From contig NZ_CP009459.1 of the NCBI RefSeq assembly GCF_000758325.1, positions 4,464,001 through 4,528,000 on the forward strand: a DNA stretch of 64,000 nucleotides. The letters run 5' to 3'. A program made the translations under genes and the position numbers. Each line of letters opens with the position of its first letter. The first letter of the stretch is position 1. Origin of the DNA: Cedecea neteri. Lineage in GTDB: Bacteria > Pseudomonadota > Gammaproteobacteria > Enterobacterales > Enterobacteriaceae. Shown in pieces: positions 38,281 through 47,830 of this stretch. Below the pieces are notes generated by a model. That model did no database searches and was not told where the DNA came from. It was given only the letters and a program-made list of their open reading frames with translations.

Positions 38281-39186
38281 ATGCAGGACTTAAACGACCT
38301 GTGGTACTTCGTGCAGGTGGTGGACAACGGCGGTTTTTCACCCGCCAGCCGGGTTATCAGCATTCCGAAATCCCGCCTGAGCCGCCGCATTGCGCTGCTG
38401 GAAGAGCGGCTTGAAACCCGCCTCCTGCAGCGCTCGACGCGCAGCTTCACGGTCACCGAAGCCGGGCAGATCTTCTACCGCCACTGCAAGGCGATGATGA
38501 TTGAAGCCGAAGCGGCGCAGGAAGCCATCGACACGCTAAAATCAGAGCCACGGGGGCTGATCCGCCTCACCTGCCCGATAGCACTGCTGCATGTCCATGT
38601 CGGCGAGATGCTGGCGCGCTTTATGCGCCTGTATCCCCAGATTGTGATTCAGCTTGAGGAAACCAACCGCCGCGTGGACGTGCTGAACGAAAACGTTGAT
38701 TTAGCGATTCGCGTCCGGCCTTTGCCGCTGGAAGACAGCGATCTGGTGATGCGCAAGCTGGCCACCCGCAGCATGTGTCTGGTGGCCAGCCCGGAGCTGG
38801 TTGCCCACCAGGGTATGCCTGTAGCCCCAACGGATCTCGCCCACTGGCCGAGCCTGGCGCTGGACAGGCCGCAGCAAACTTATCGCTGGTGTCTGTTTGG
38901 CCCCGAACAGCAGGAAGTGATTGTTCACCACAAACCTCGCTTTGTGACGACAGATATGATCGCACTACGCACCGCGGCGCTCAACGGCATTGGCGTCGTG
39001 CAGCTCCCGAAGCTGATGCTTAACGACGCGCTGGCGCAGGGCAAGTTAGTTCACGTGTTGCCAGAATGGCGAGCAAGAATGGAGGTCGTGCATGCGGTTT
39101 TCCCTTCCCGTCGAGGGCAGTTACCGGCGGTGCGGGCGTTGATTGATTTTCTGGCGGAGAGCTATCAGGCGCTGGACGAGGAGTAA
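38281..39186 (+). CDS. LysR-family transcriptional regulator
   Basis: 301 residues. N-terminal winged helix (DLNDLWYFVQVVDNGGFSPASRVISIPKSRLSRRIALLEERL) and a C-terminal effector domain (from about 90). It most resembles the AaeR/DsdC-like group that controls neighbouring oxygenase or detoxification genes. I chose the ATG at 38281 (MQDLNDLW), which has AGGACA in front. It is divergent from the pirin gene with about 108 bases between starts, which include the imperfect dyad TGGACTCAGTGTTCCA. Confidence 0.88.
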   Translation: MQDLNDLWYFVQVVDNGGFSPASRVISIPKSRLSRRIALLEERLETRLLQRSTRSFTVTEAGQIFYRHCKAMMIEAEAAQEAIDTLKSEPRGLIRLTCPIALLHVHVGEMLARFMRLYPQIVIQLEETNRRVDVLNENVDLAIRVRPLPLEDSDLVMRKLATRSMCLVASPELVAHQGMPVAPTDLAHWPSLALDRPQQTYRWCLFGPEQQEVIVHHKPRFVTTDMIALRTAALNGIGVVQLPKLMLNDALAQGKLVHVLPEWRARMEVVHAVFPSRRGQLPAVRALIDFLAESYQALDEE

Positions 39187-39193
39187 AAAAACA

Positions 39194-39217
39194 GCCTTCT
39201 CCCGGGCGGGAGAAGGC
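39194..39217 (-). terminator. Terminator between LysR gene and ebfC
   Basis: GCCTTCTCCC / GGGAGAAGGC, 10-bp stem with a 4-base loop. On the minus strand it is followed by a T-run (complement of 39184-39190), so it ends ebfC-dnaX transcripts that in E. coli would continue into recR. Confidence 0.82.
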
Positions 39218-39226
39218 GGGAAAGCA

Positions 39227-39556
39227 TCAGAATGGCATTTTGAAGCCCGGCGGCAGCTGCATGCCGTTGGAAACCCCAGCCATTTTTTCTTTCTGCGCTT
39301 CGCCGATACGACGAGCAGCATCGTTGAAGGCTGCGGCAACCAGGTCTTCAACCATCTCTTTGTCATCTTCCATCAGGCTTGGGTCGATTTCGACACGGCG
39401 GCAGTTGTGTGCCCCGTTGATGGTCACTTTCACCAGGCCCGCGCCGGACTCGCCGGTGACTTCCATGTTGGCGATTTCTTCCTGAGCCTGGGCCATTTTT
39501 TCCTGCATCTGCTGGGCCTGCTTCATCAGGTTACCCAGACCGCCTTTTCCAAACAT
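39227..39556 (-). CDS. ebfC: EbfC (YbaB), nucleoid-associated protein
   Basis: 109 residues, matching E. coli YbaB. Small all-alpha/beta dimer with an N-terminal [21 protein letters not shown] helix and the conserved [20 protein letters not shown] strand region. It binds DNA non-specifically. It follows dnaX by about 90 bases. A terminator directly downstream separates it from the pirin/LysR insertion. Confidence 0.95.
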   Translation of the reverse strand: MFGKGGLGNLMKQAQQMQEKMAQAQEEIANMEVTGESGAGLVKVTINGAHNCRRVEIDPSLMEDDKEMVEDLVAAAFNDAARRIGEAQKEKMAGVSNGMQLPPGFKMPF

Positions 39557-39643
39557 AATCTTCTCTCTTTCATCGGGCCAGCCCTCGCAGAATGCGAGAG
39601 TGGCTATCAGGGTTTCACACTATGCCGCGCCAGGCGAGGCATA

Positions 39644-41572
39644 TCAAACAGGGCGAATACTATCTTCATCCAGCTCAGCATCAAAGAACCTTTGCAGAGT
39701 CTGAATATTGCTGTCGTTGCTCATCGCCTCGCGCGCCTGCGCCAGCTTCTCTTCGTAGATAGCCTGACGCCACTCCAGCGGCGTGCGACGAGCCAGATTA
39801 TCATCTTCAATAATAGTCAGTTCTATCGCTTCGTCATGGTGCGAACTCAGGGCATCTGAGAGCGTTTTTTGCGCCGATGGCGAATTCAGGTGGCGCTGGC
39901 CAGGGCGCAAATGCAGGCAAACCCGGTTGCCGTCCACCTCTTTCCAGGCGTTAAGCGCCAGCTGCTGTACCAGCTTGGGCAACACCAGCTGATTGATTTC
40001 CGCTGCCCATTCATCGCGCTCGATAGCCTCTTCGGCCAGCTTCTGTGCCAGCTCCGGCGTTTTTTCATGCTCAAGCGCTTTTTTCAGCGCCTTGGGCGTA
40101 GCGACCGGTTCAGGGGCAACTTCCGTCGGGTTTTGTGCCTTCCAGCGATAGGCTTCAGGCTTCGCTGGCTTTTCCAGCGCCGTCGGCGCAGGGCGCGCCT
40201 GAACGCGCTCTGTCACCGAGGCCAAACGTTCCAGCGCGGAGCTTTTTGCCGGCCGCGCTAGTCGTTGCGCTGCCGGCTCATTCTTTTTTGCTTTGTCAGC
40301 CTCCTGCTGGCGCATCAGCTGGCTGCGCGCCTGGAGGATTTGGCTGGTGGCATCCGGCAGCGGAGGGGCTTCCCTGTCCGGCGGCGGTGCCGCCTGTTGC
40401 TGCCTTGCCGCAGGCTGGTGTGAGACCGGGTTCACCACCGGAATGCTTGCCGCCTGGCGAGGTATTTCCGGTTCAGGCAGCGGCTTACGCGGATGGAAAG
40501 CCAGCGCACGGAGCAGCGTCATTTCTACGCCCATACGGCGATCCGGCGCCCACGGCAGCTCTTTGCGGCCAATCAGTAAGGTCTGGTAGTAAAGCTGTAC
40601 ATCGGCCGGTGGAACAACGCGGGCAAGCTCGCGCATACGCTGTTCGATGGCCGCCATATCGCTGCCAAGGGCAGACGGAGAAAGCTGAACCATCGCCACG
40701 CGATGCAGCAGCGCGGACATTTCTACCAGCAGCGCTTCCCACTCTACGCCGCGAGCGGCCGCGTCGTTCAGTAACGCCATCACGCGCTGACCGTCAGCCT
40801 GGACGACAGCTTCAATCAGCGACAGCGCCTGATCATCATCCAGCGTGCCGAGCATAGCGCTGACGGCGGCGGTAGTGACCTGCCCGTCGCCGCTGGCAAT
40901 CGCCTGGTCGGTGAGGCTCAGCGCATCGCGCAGACTGCCGTCCGCCGCGCGGGCTAACAGCTGCAGTGCGCGGGGCTCGCTCACGACCTTCTCTTCACCA
41001 AGAATATGCTCCAACTGATGGCGGATCTGTTCGACGTCCAGCGCTTTCAGGTGGAATTGCAGACAGCGGGAAAGAATGGTCACCGGCAGCTTTTGCGGAT
41101 CGGTAGTGGCCAGCAGGAATTTTACGTGCGGAGGCGGCTCTTCCAGCGTCTTAAGCAGCGCATTAAAGCTGTGGCGCGAGAGCATGTGTACTTCATCGAT
41201 GAGGTAGACTTTAAAGCGGCCGCGCGCGGGGGCGTACTGCACGTTGTCCAGCAGATCGCGGGTGTCTTCTACTTTGGTGCGCGAGGCGGCGTCTATCTCA
41301 ATCAGGTCGACAAAGCGGCCCTGTTCTATTTCGCGGCAGTTATCGCAGACGCCACAGGGGGTTGCGGTAATGCCGGTTTCACAATTCAGCCCTTTCGCCA
41401 GCAGACGGGCGATTGAGGTTTTCCCCACCCCACGCGTGCCGGAAAAAAGATACGCATGATGAATGCGGCCCAGCGACAAACCATTAGCCAGCGCGGTCAG
41501 TACGTGTTGCTGGCCGACAACATCAGCAAAAGTTTGGGGGCGCCATTTGCGGGCTAAGACCTGGTAGCTCAT
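39644..41572 (-). CDS. dnaX: DnaX, DNA polymerase III tau subunit (gamma by frameshift)
   Basis: 642 residues (643 in E. coli). AAA+ clamp-loader ATPase: Walker A GTRGVGKTS (about 45-53), a zinc module with four Cys (CETGITATPCGVCDNC), DEVH, and the SRC arginine-finger motif in LSRCLQFHL. The tau-only C-terminal region (after 430) binds DnaB and the alpha subunit. A -1 frameshift site at codons 428-430 makes the shorter gamma. Followed by ebfC. Confidence 0.97.
   Translation of the reverse strand: MSYQVLARKWRPQTFADVVGQQHVLTALANGLSLGRIHHAYLFSGTRGVGKTSIARLLAKGLNCETGITATPCGVCDNCREIEQGRFVDLIEIDAASRTKVEDTRDLLDNVQYAPARGRFKVYLIDEVHMLSRHSFNALLKTLEEPPPHVKFLLATTDPQKLPVTILSRCLQFHLKALDVEQIRHQLEHILGEEKVVSEPRALQLLARAADGSLRDALSLTDQAIASGDGQVTTAAVSAMLGTLDDDQALSLIEAVVQADGQRVMALLNDAAARGVEWEALLVEMSALLHRVAMVQLSPSALGSDMAAIEQRMRELARVVPPADVQLYYQTLLIGRKELPWAPDRRMGVEMTLLRALAFHPRKPLPEPEIPRQAASIPVVNPVSHQPAARQQQAAPPPDREAPPLPDATSQILQARSQLMRQQEADKAKKNEPAAQRLARPAKSSALERLASVTERVQARPAPTALEKPAKPEAYRWKAQNPTEVAPEPVATPKALKKALEHEKTPELAQKLAEEAIERDEWAAEINQLVLPKLVQQLALNAWKEVDGNRVCLHLRPGQRHLNSPSAQKTLSDALSSHHDEAIELTIIEDDNLARRTPLEWRQAIYEEKLAQAREAMSNDSNIQTLQRFFDAELDEDSIRPV
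40248..40312 (-). promoter_or_regulatory. dnaX: Programmed -1 frameshift signal in dnaX
   Basis: On the minus strand the order is AGGAGG (an internal Shine-Dalgarno, near 40303), the heptamer A AAA AAG (40289-40283, codons 428-430), and the -1 stop TGA at 40280-40278. A stem follows in which GCCGGC (40277-40272) pairs with GCCGGC (40253-40248), plus inner GCGC pairs. Gamma would be 431 residues, as in E. coli. Confidence 0.92.
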
Positions 41573-41682
41573 CTGGAGTTAGGCTCTGGTTCGCGGGAAA
41601 GGTGAATCGAGGGGGTAATGCTAACACAAGCCCCGCCCGATGGGCGAGCGAGGCTTGTCACTGTATGGCAATACGGTCGAAC

Positions 41683-42234
41683 TTAGTGGCCCGGGAAAGG
41701 CACCAGGCAGAAGCTTTTCACGCCCATGTTTTCCAGACGCTGCTCGCCGCCGAGGTCAAACAGGTTGATAACGAAGGCGGCGTCGGTCACTTCCCCACCG
41801 AGGCGACGAATCAGCTTCACCGTCGCTTCAATGGTGCCGCCGGTTGCCAGCAGATCGTCCACCACCAGCACTTTATCGCCCGGCTTGATGGCATCTACGT
41901 GGATTTCAAGGCTGTCGGTGCCGTATTCCAGCTCGTAGCTTTCGGCGATGGTTTCGCGCGGCAGCTTACGAGGCTTGCGCACAGGGATGAACCCCACGCC
42001 CAGCTCCAGCGCAACTGGAGCACCAAACAGGAAGCCACGCGCTTCAGTACCGACCACTTTGGTGATACCGGCGTCTTTAAAACGAGAAACTAACAGCGCA
42101 ATGCTGGTGGCATATGCTTTCGGATCTTCCAGCAAGCTGGTCACGTCACGGAACAGAATTCCTGGTTTTGGGTAATCAGGAACGCTTTTAATGCTGTTTT
42201 TGAGATATTCAAGCTGCTGCGCAGTCGCGGTCAT
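41683..42234 (-). CDS. apt: Apt, adenine phosphoribosyltransferase
   Basis: 183 residues as in E. coli. Type I PRTase with the PRPP-binding loop [13 protein letters not shown] and the upstream hood region ([19 protein letters not shown]). It makes AMP from adenine and PRPP. It lies upstream of dnaX on the same strand, with a hairpin (about 41628-41658) in between. Confidence 0.96.
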   Translation of the reverse strand: MTATAQQLEYLKNSIKSVPDYPKPGILFRDVTSLLEDPKAYATSIALLVSRFKDAGITKVVGTEARGFLFGAPVALELGVGFIPVRKPRKLPRETIAESYELEYGTDSLEIHVDAIKPGDKVLVVDDLLATGGTIEATVKLIRRLGGEVTDAAFVINLFDLGGEQRLENMGVKSFCLVPFPGH

Positions 42235-42385
42235 CGGTTTATGCCTGCTAAAAACATGATACTAAACAGAGTACCTGTGGGTTCAAATGTGAACCACTGG
42301 TTAACGGTTAACCAGCTGTACCCGTGCTCGAAAACGCTCGAATTTACTGGCTGGGCGCGACAATTGCAACAGCTTCTGCTGCGGT

Positions 42386-42763
42386 TTATCGCTTTTGTTG
42401 TGCTTCATCAATCACCGGAATGCGCCACATAAAAACAAGCAGCGCACAAAGTATCACCAACAGCAAAAGTCTAACCCACACTAACTTCACCAGCCACAGC
42501 GAAAGCGCGAAGGTAACGAGAATAAATAAAATAGCTTTTGGCTTCGCGCCACGGGGCATCGCGCGGTGCGTTTGCCAGTGCCGCAGATAGCTACCAAACC
42601 ACGAACGGTACAGTAGCCAGTGGTGAAAACGCGGCGACGAACGGGCAAAACACCACGCGGCCAGCAGCAAAAACGGCGTGGTCGGCAACAGCGGTAATAT
42701 CACGCCCAGCGTCGCAAGCACTACCGCCAGCCAGCCGATGATGAGTAGAATAAGACGCTTCAT
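42386..42763 (-). CDS. ybaN: YbaN, DUF454 inner-membrane protein
   Basis: 125 residues, same as E. coli YbaN. Small membrane protein with about three or four helices. It starts MKRLILLIIGWLAVVLATLG and carries the family motif LPLLPTTPFLLLAAWCFARSS. Function unknown. Start at 42763 as in E. coli; the frame is open upstream across the divergent priC start. It is divergent from priC with 35 bases between the start codons. Confidence 0.92.
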   Translation of the reverse strand: MKRLILLIIGWLAVVLATLGVILPLLPTTPFLLLAAWCFARSSPRFHHWLLYRSWFGSYLRHWQTHRAMPRGAKPKAILFILVTFALSLWLVKLVWVRLLLLVILCALLVFMWRIPVIDEAQQKR

Positions 42764-42798
42764 GCTGTAACCTCTGACAATCCCTGGAGAGCCATTCT

Positions 42799-43335
42799 GT
42801 GAAAACCGCTTCGCTGTTACAAGCCCTGGAAACCCGGGTCGCCGAGCTGGCCGCCGCCGTTGAACCGGTCGCCCTGCTTCGGGCAAGCCAGGCGCGCTTC
42901 GACCGCAAGCTCTTCCATACCCACAGCACGCAGCTGAAAGATTATCTCCAGGAAGCTCAGGCTAATCTTGCCCAGCTTCAGCTTAGCGTCAGCCAGGGTA
43001 AAACGGACCAGGTGGCGTTTATCGCCGAAAAGCTGGTGGCGCAGATTGCCGCGCTGCAGCGGGAATTAGCCACTGCACATTTACGCCAAAGTGAACCGCA
43101 GCAAAAGGTGCAGGAAAACCTGTACGAAAAACTGGCCACGCATCAGGATTACGAACGCAGGCTGTTGGCGATGGTGAGCGATAGAGAAAGCCAGCTTTCC
43201 CTGCAAGCCACGCTTGCCGGCCAGCAAAAGCTTCAGCGAGAATTAGCCGCGCTGGAAGGCCGCCTGCAGCGCTGCCGACAGGCGCTGACCCGCATAGAAA
43301 AAGCCATTGAAAGACGCGAGCGCGGGCTGAGTTAA
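42799..43335 (+). CDS. priC: PriC, primosomal replication protein
   Basis: 178 residues of the PriC family: helical, basic, with conserved ARFDRKLFHT near 35 and the C-terminal LQRCRQALTRIEKAIERRERG. It restarts stalled forks by loading DnaB with SSB. It diverges more from E. coli PriC than neighbouring genes do, as expected for this fast-changing protein. Start at 42799 after GGAGAG. Followed 20 bases later by ybaM. Confidence 0.92.
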   Translation: MKTASLLQALETRVAELAAAVEPVALLRASQARFDRKLFHTHSTQLKDYLQEAQANLAQLQLSVSQGKTDQVAFIAEKLVAQIAALQRELATAHLRQSEPQQKVQENLYEKLATHQDYERRLLAMVSDRESQLSLQATLAGQQKLQRELAALEGRLQRCRQALTRIEKAIERRERGLS

Positions 43336-43355
43336 CCCCCAAATAAGGAGCAAGA

Positions 43356-43514
43356 ATGTCGCTGGATAACGCCCCGGACGAGGTCAAACTGGCCGTCGAC
43401 TTAATTATGCTGCTGGAGCAGCATCAGATCCCAACGGATACCGCGCTTGCGGCGCTGGATATCGTCCGTGAAGATTTTCTACGTAAGCAGCGGGAAGAAA
43501 AAGCTTCCCGCTGA
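43356..43514 (+). CDS. ybaM: YbaM, DUF2496 small protein (52 aa)
   Basis: Short gene [20 protein letters not shown] and on, matching E. coli YbaM (53 aa). It has AAGGAG a few bases upstream of its ATG at 43356. Probably co-transcribed with priC. It is helical and acidic; function unknown. It converges with mscK. Confidence 0.93.
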   Translation: MSLDNAPDEVKLAVDLIMLLEQHQIPTDTALAALDIVREDFLRKQREEKASR

Positions 43515-43523
43515 TTTGTACGC

Positions 43524-46500
43524 TTAGAGAGACGGCGGCAGCAGACCGCCGTTTTTGCCTAAGTCACGCTTCACTTCCGTCAGTTCATCGCCTTTTTCAT
43601 TGTGCAGATGCACTTCAAGCTGGTTGAAGGCGATGTTGATATTGTTTTCACGGCACAATCTGTCAATGGCGCGGTTCAGCTCATCCACGGTGATGCTGCG
43701 GTCGCGCAGTTCACGAACATACAGACGCAGTTCGTGGTCAAGCGTGCTGGCACCAAACGTGGTGAAGTACACCGCCGGTTCCGGGTCATGCATCACCCGC
43801 GGGTGTTCCATCGCCGCCTTCAGCAGGATCTCTTTCACTTTATCGAGATCGGATCCATACGCCACGCCGAGCTTGATCACCACACGGGTAATCGTGTCGG
43901 TCAGCGACCAGTTGATCAGTCGTTCGGTCACAAACGCTTTGTTCGGGATGATCACTTCTTTACGGTCAAAGTCGGTGATTGTCGTCGCACGGATGCGGAT
44001 CTTACTGACGCTGCCGGAGAATGTTCCAATGGTGACGGTATCGCCGATGCGTACCGGGCGTTCAAACAGGATGATCAGGCCGGAAACGAAGTTACCGAAG
44101 ATCTCCTGCAAACCAAAGCCCAGGCCCACAGACAGCGCCGCCGCGAGCCATTGCAGTTTGTCCCACGACACGCCCAGCGAGCCAAATACCGTCATCGCCC
44201 CAATCACGATAATCGCATAGTTGAGGATGGTGGTAATGGCGTAGGACGCTCCCTGGCGCATTTTCAGCCGCGACAGCACCAGTACTTCCAGCAGGCCCGG
44301 CAAGTTTCGAATCAGTGCCCAGGCGACCATCGTCGCCACTATCGCGAACAAGATGCTGCCCATGGTGACGTTTTTCATCACCGTGGCGCCGGCTTCGCTG
44401 CCGGTGTAGTGCCACAGCACGATGCTGTCGAGATAGGCAAAGACGGTAATTAAATCCGACCAGATGGCGTAAAACACCACGCCGAACAGGGCGAACATCA
44501 ACAGCATGGTTAAACGCATGGTTTGCTGGTTGATCTGATCCAGCGCCAGCGGCGGCTCTTCGACCGGCTCTGCGCCCTCCGCCCCCTCTTTAACCATATT
44601 CTGGCGGCGAGCCAGCGCGCGGCGATAGGCAATACGGCGTGCCGCTACGCTCAGGCCACGGATCACCGTCTGGTGAATCAGGTTCCAGATAATCACCAGA
44701 TAAACCGTGTCAATCCAGCGGTTAGCCAGGCGCAGCGTGGTATAGAAATAGCCGGTTGCCGTCAGCACCAGCAGCGCGACCGGGACAATGGAGAGCACGG
44801 TGATGGTCAGCAGCCGCATCGGATGGGACTCTTTGTCCCGCCAGTTGTCGCGACACATCGGGATAACCAGGGCGGTGATCAGCAGCAGGTTAAGGAAGAT
44901 CATAAACTGCCCGAGCACATCGTCCATCAGGTTCAGCGGCGACATTTCGCCGACCACCGACCAGAACAGCAGCGGCAGTAAAGCAAAACTGATGCGCACG
45001 ATTTGGCGACGATAATGGCGGGTCAGGTGCTCCGGCATGTTAAACCAGATCACGGCCAGGCCGCGGCTGCTCAAAATCCGCCAGGCCATGCCAAACACCA
45101 GCCAGAACAGCGCCAGCTCTTTGGCAAACGCCCACAGCAGCTCACTGATATTGAGCTGCATAAACAGCAATACCAGTCCCACCGAGAGAATGGCCATCGT
45201 CAGCGGCAGCACTTTCAGGAAGTTGAGCAAAATCGCTTTGGGCGTGTTGAGCTGGGTATCCGTTCGCAGCTGCCCGACTTCCGATGCCAGCTTAGCCAGT
45301 TGCTTGTCAATCCACTTATAGCGCCAGCGCAGCAGCCCAGCCAGCAGCATTAACGGCAGCGCGGTGAACAGCGACATAAACAACCCGTCCAGCACTTTGT
45401 GCCAGCTGATATCCAGCTTCATGCCTTTAATTTGATCGTGCAGCGCGCCCGGGAAGGATTTGATCCACTCCCAATTCATCGGTTTGTTACTGTTCACCCA
45501 AAAGATTTGCTGGGTCAGCATTTTCTTCAAGCTGCTGCTGACGCTCATCAGCTGCTGTTGGTTAATCTGCAGGTTAATCGCCATCATCAGCTGATTGCCC
45601 AGCTGCTTGTTGAGCTGGTCCAGCAGCTCACGACGCATATCCACCACCTGCATCAGCGCGTCGTGAACTTCGTCGTTAACCTCGTTTTTATGCCCTTCGA
45701 CAATCTTGTCGACGTAGCTGTCGCTTTGGAACAGCGCATCGCGCTGCTGGTTGATGTCGAACTGCTCCAGACGCAGGTCGGCGATGCGGTTGGTGAGATC
45801 TTCCAGGTCGTCGGCAGACGGCAGCGTTTGCTGCTGCTGATAAAGAATGCGCGACAGCAAGAGGCTACCCTTCAGCACCGAGATTTGTTCTTTCAGATTA
45901 CGTTCGGACTGCAGCGCACGATCGAGCCAGTTTTTCACGCGGATATTCCGCTGAACCAGCTCATTCCCGCTTTGGGTGGCGTTGATCAGCCGCTGGCTGA
46001 GCTGGTGGTTAACGTCCAGCTCCTGACGCACCAGTGGGTTATTCTGCACCGCGCTGGCATCAGCGTCATCCGGCGTGACGGCTTCCTGAGCCGTTTTTTC
46101 CGTCAACGTTAAACGTTTACTGTTAACCGCTTCCTGCAGCAGCTGAAGCGTATGTTCAAGCTGCCCGATATTGGCGTTGGTGTAGTCACGCTGTTTTTGC
46201 AGGGCATCCTGCAAGACGGTGTTGCCTTCCAGGCTTTTCCGCTGCTGTTCAATTTGAGTATTCAGCAGCGCCTGCTGCACCAGCAGCAAGTTTTGCTGGC
46301 TTGGACGCAGCGTAGCTTCACCCGGCGTGGTGCCGTTCAGCCTGTTACGCACCTGCAAAAGCTGCTGGGAGGCGCTGTACATGGCATTCTGCACGCGCTC
46401 AGGCTGGGTTTGCAGCGACACCAGCTGACTGTTCAGGGTGGATAAATCGTTGTTGGCCGACTGGAGCTGATCCAGCACGCTGGTCAGGCGGGTTTCCAAC

Positions 46501-46898
46501 TGGCGAAGGGAAAGCGAACCCAGCGTTTTACGCGTCGCTTCGTCATCGGCCGGCGTGGTCAGCGAATTCAGCGCGTCGGTCGCCTGCTTCAGTTTGTCCG
46601 GTGCCTGGGCAACTATGGTTTTGAGCTGTGCCGTTTCCTGCTTCACGCGGTCGAGCTTGTCCAGCATCTCAAGCGTTTCGGTGAGATCTTTCTGGGTAAG
46701 CTTATCGTCAGGAGTCAGCGTTTTTTGCTTGTTCAGCGTGTCCAGCTGCGACTGCACCTCCGCTCTGGTCGGCAGATCGCCATTACTTTGCGCCGCCTGA
46801 GCCATGGAAAAAGGCAGCAGGACGGAAACAAACAAAAACAGGAAAAGAATGAATGCGGAACGGGAAGTCCGCGACAGAGCGTTGTGCTGCGTAGTCAT
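43524..46898 (-). CDS. mscK: MscK (KefA), potassium-dependent mechanosensitive channel
   Basis: 1124 residues (1120 in E. coli). Signal peptide (to about 37, FSMAQA), a long periplasmic coiled-coil domain (to about 480, many Q/L heptads), eight or so membrane helices, then the MscS core. Its pore helix has GLGFGLQEIFGNFVSGLIILFE, and the beta domain reads VRIGDTVTIGTFSGSVSKIRIRATTITDFDRKEVIIPNK. It opens under membrane tension and is sensitive to ions. I start it at MTTQHNAL (46898), which places the signal peptide correctly; the ribosome binding site is weak. Confidence 0.95.
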   Translation of the reverse strand: MTTQHNALSRTSRSAFILFLFLFVSVLLPFSMAQAAQSNGDLPTRAEVQSQLDTLNKQKTLTPDDKLTQKDLTETLEMLDKLDRVKQETAQLKTIVAQAPDKLKQATDALNSLTTPADDEATRKTLGSLSLRQLETRLTSVLDQLQSANNDLSTLNSQLVSLQTQPERVQNAMYSASQQLLQVRNRLNGTTPGEATLRPSQQNLLLVQQALLNTQIEQQRKSLEGNTVLQDALQKQRDYTNANIGQLEHTLQLLQEAVNSKRLTLTEKTAQEAVTPDDADASAVQNNPLVRQELDVNHQLSQRLINATQSGNELVQRNIRVKNWLDRALQSERNLKEQISVLKGSLLLSRILYQQQQTLPSADDLEDLTNRIADLRLEQFDINQQRDALFQSDSYVDKIVEGHKNEVNDEVHDALMQVVDMRRELLDQLNKQLGNQLMMAINLQINQQQLMSVSSSLKKMLTQQIFWVNSNKPMNWEWIKSFPGALHDQIKGMKLDISWHKVLDGLFMSLFTALPLMLLAGLLRWRYKWIDKQLAKLASEVGQLRTDTQLNTPKAILLNFLKVLPLTMAILSVGLVLLFMQLNISELLWAFAKELALFWLVFGMAWRILSSRGLAVIWFNMPEHLTRHYRRQIVRISFALLPLLFWSVVGEMSPLNLMDDVLGQFMIFLNLLLITALVIPMCRDNWRDKESHPMRLLTITVLSIVPVALLVLTATGYFYTTLRLANRWIDTVYLVIIWNLIHQTVIRGLSVAARRIAYRRALARRQNMVKEGAEGAEPVEEPPLALDQINQQTMRLTMLLMFALFGVVFYAIWSDLITVFAYLDSIVLWHYTGSEAGATVMKNVTMGSILFAIVATMVAWALIRNLPGLLEVLVLSRLKMRQGASYAITTILNYAIIVIGAMTVFGSLGVSWDKLQWLAAALSVGLGFGLQEIFGNFVSGLIILFERPVRIGDTVTIGTFSGSVSKIRIRATTITDFDRKEVIIPNKAFVTERLINWSLTDTITRVVIKLGVAYGSDLDKVKEILLKAAMEHPRVMHDPEPAVYFTTFGASTLDHELRLYVRELRDRSITVDELNRAIDRLCRENNINIAFNQLEVHLHNEKGDELTEVKRDLGKNGGLLPPSL

Positions 46899-47048
46899 GG
46901 TTGAGTCATTACGGTGCTGCGCATGTGGGTGCCAGCTAAAAGTAAAAGGCCACGGAAGACGCGCAGAATAACACGGCTTCGGGGCGCAGAATAGCAATCG
47001 CCCTCGGAGGAATCTCAAATGATTTATCGGGTGAATGGCAGCCGAAAG

Positions 47049-47687
47049 TTATGCTGGTTTGTTCAGCGTTGGGCTAAGCTGGAACATCTCCAGCAGGACG
47101 GAGACAAAGTCTGGCGCTTTAGCATGTAAATCAAAGGTTTCTGGCGCAACCAGCCAGTTCTCAATGAGCCCGGTAATGTAGCTGCGCATCAGCGTGACGG
47201 CGAGAGAAAGGCGCAGGCCTGCAGGTAACTTCCCCGCGTCGATGCAGCGCTGCAAAGCAGCCTCAATGCGTTCGTTTCCTTCCATGTAAAGCGTGCGCCG
47301 GGCCTGCTGTAAAACTTCAAGCTCACCGACAAACTCGCACTTGTGGAAAATGATTTCCGTCATTAAGCGTCGGCGCTCTTCTGTCACCGTTGCCTGTAGG
47401 ATATAAATGAGTAATTCTCTTATCACAGACAGTGGATCGTCTGGATATTTTGCCCGATACTCAATCTCTAAGTCACCAATACTGGATTCGGTTAGCTCCC
47501 AGATCTCACTAAACAACTCCGACTTATTTTTGAAATGCCAGTAAATCGCACCACGTGTTACCCCGGCAGCCTGCGCGATATCCGCGAGCGAAGTCGCAGA
47601 GACGCCCTGCTGTGAAAACAGGCGAATCGCAACGTCGAGGATGTGCTGGCGGGTTTCAAGCGCCTGAGCTTTGGTTTTTCGTGCCAT
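47049..47687 (-). CDS. acrR: AcrR, TetR-family repressor of acrAB
   Basis: 212 residues. N-terminal TetR helix-turn-helix ([48 protein letters not shown]) and a C-terminal drug-binding domain. It represses acrAB and itself from the 24-bp palindrome at 47716. It is divergent from acrA. The DNA-binding part is intact. Confidence 0.96.
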   Translation of the reverse strand: MARKTKAQALETRQHILDVAIRLFSQQGVSATSLADIAQAAGVTRGAIYWHFKNKSELFSEIWELTESSIGDLEIEYRAKYPDDPLSVIRELLIYILQATVTEERRRLMTEIIFHKCEFVGELEVLQQARRTLYMEGNERIEAALQRCIDAGKLPAGLRLSLAVTLMRSYITGLIENWLVAPETFDLHAKAPDFVSVLLEMFQLSPTLNKPA

Positions 47688-47715
47688 AAGTGGGTGAATT
47701 TACTTTAGTCAGATT

Positions 47716-47739
47716 TACATACATTTGTGAACGTATGTA
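47716..47739. promoter_or_regulatory. AcrR operator in the acrR-acrA intergenic region
   Basis: 24-bp palindrome with TACATAC at one end and GTATGTA at the other, essentially the E. coli AcrR site. Confidence 0.92.
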
Positions 47740-47830
47740 CCATAGCACGACGATAATATAAACGCAGCAATGGGTTTGTGGACATTTGATCCATTGAACA
47801 ACTTTGAAATCGGACACTCGAGGTTTACAT

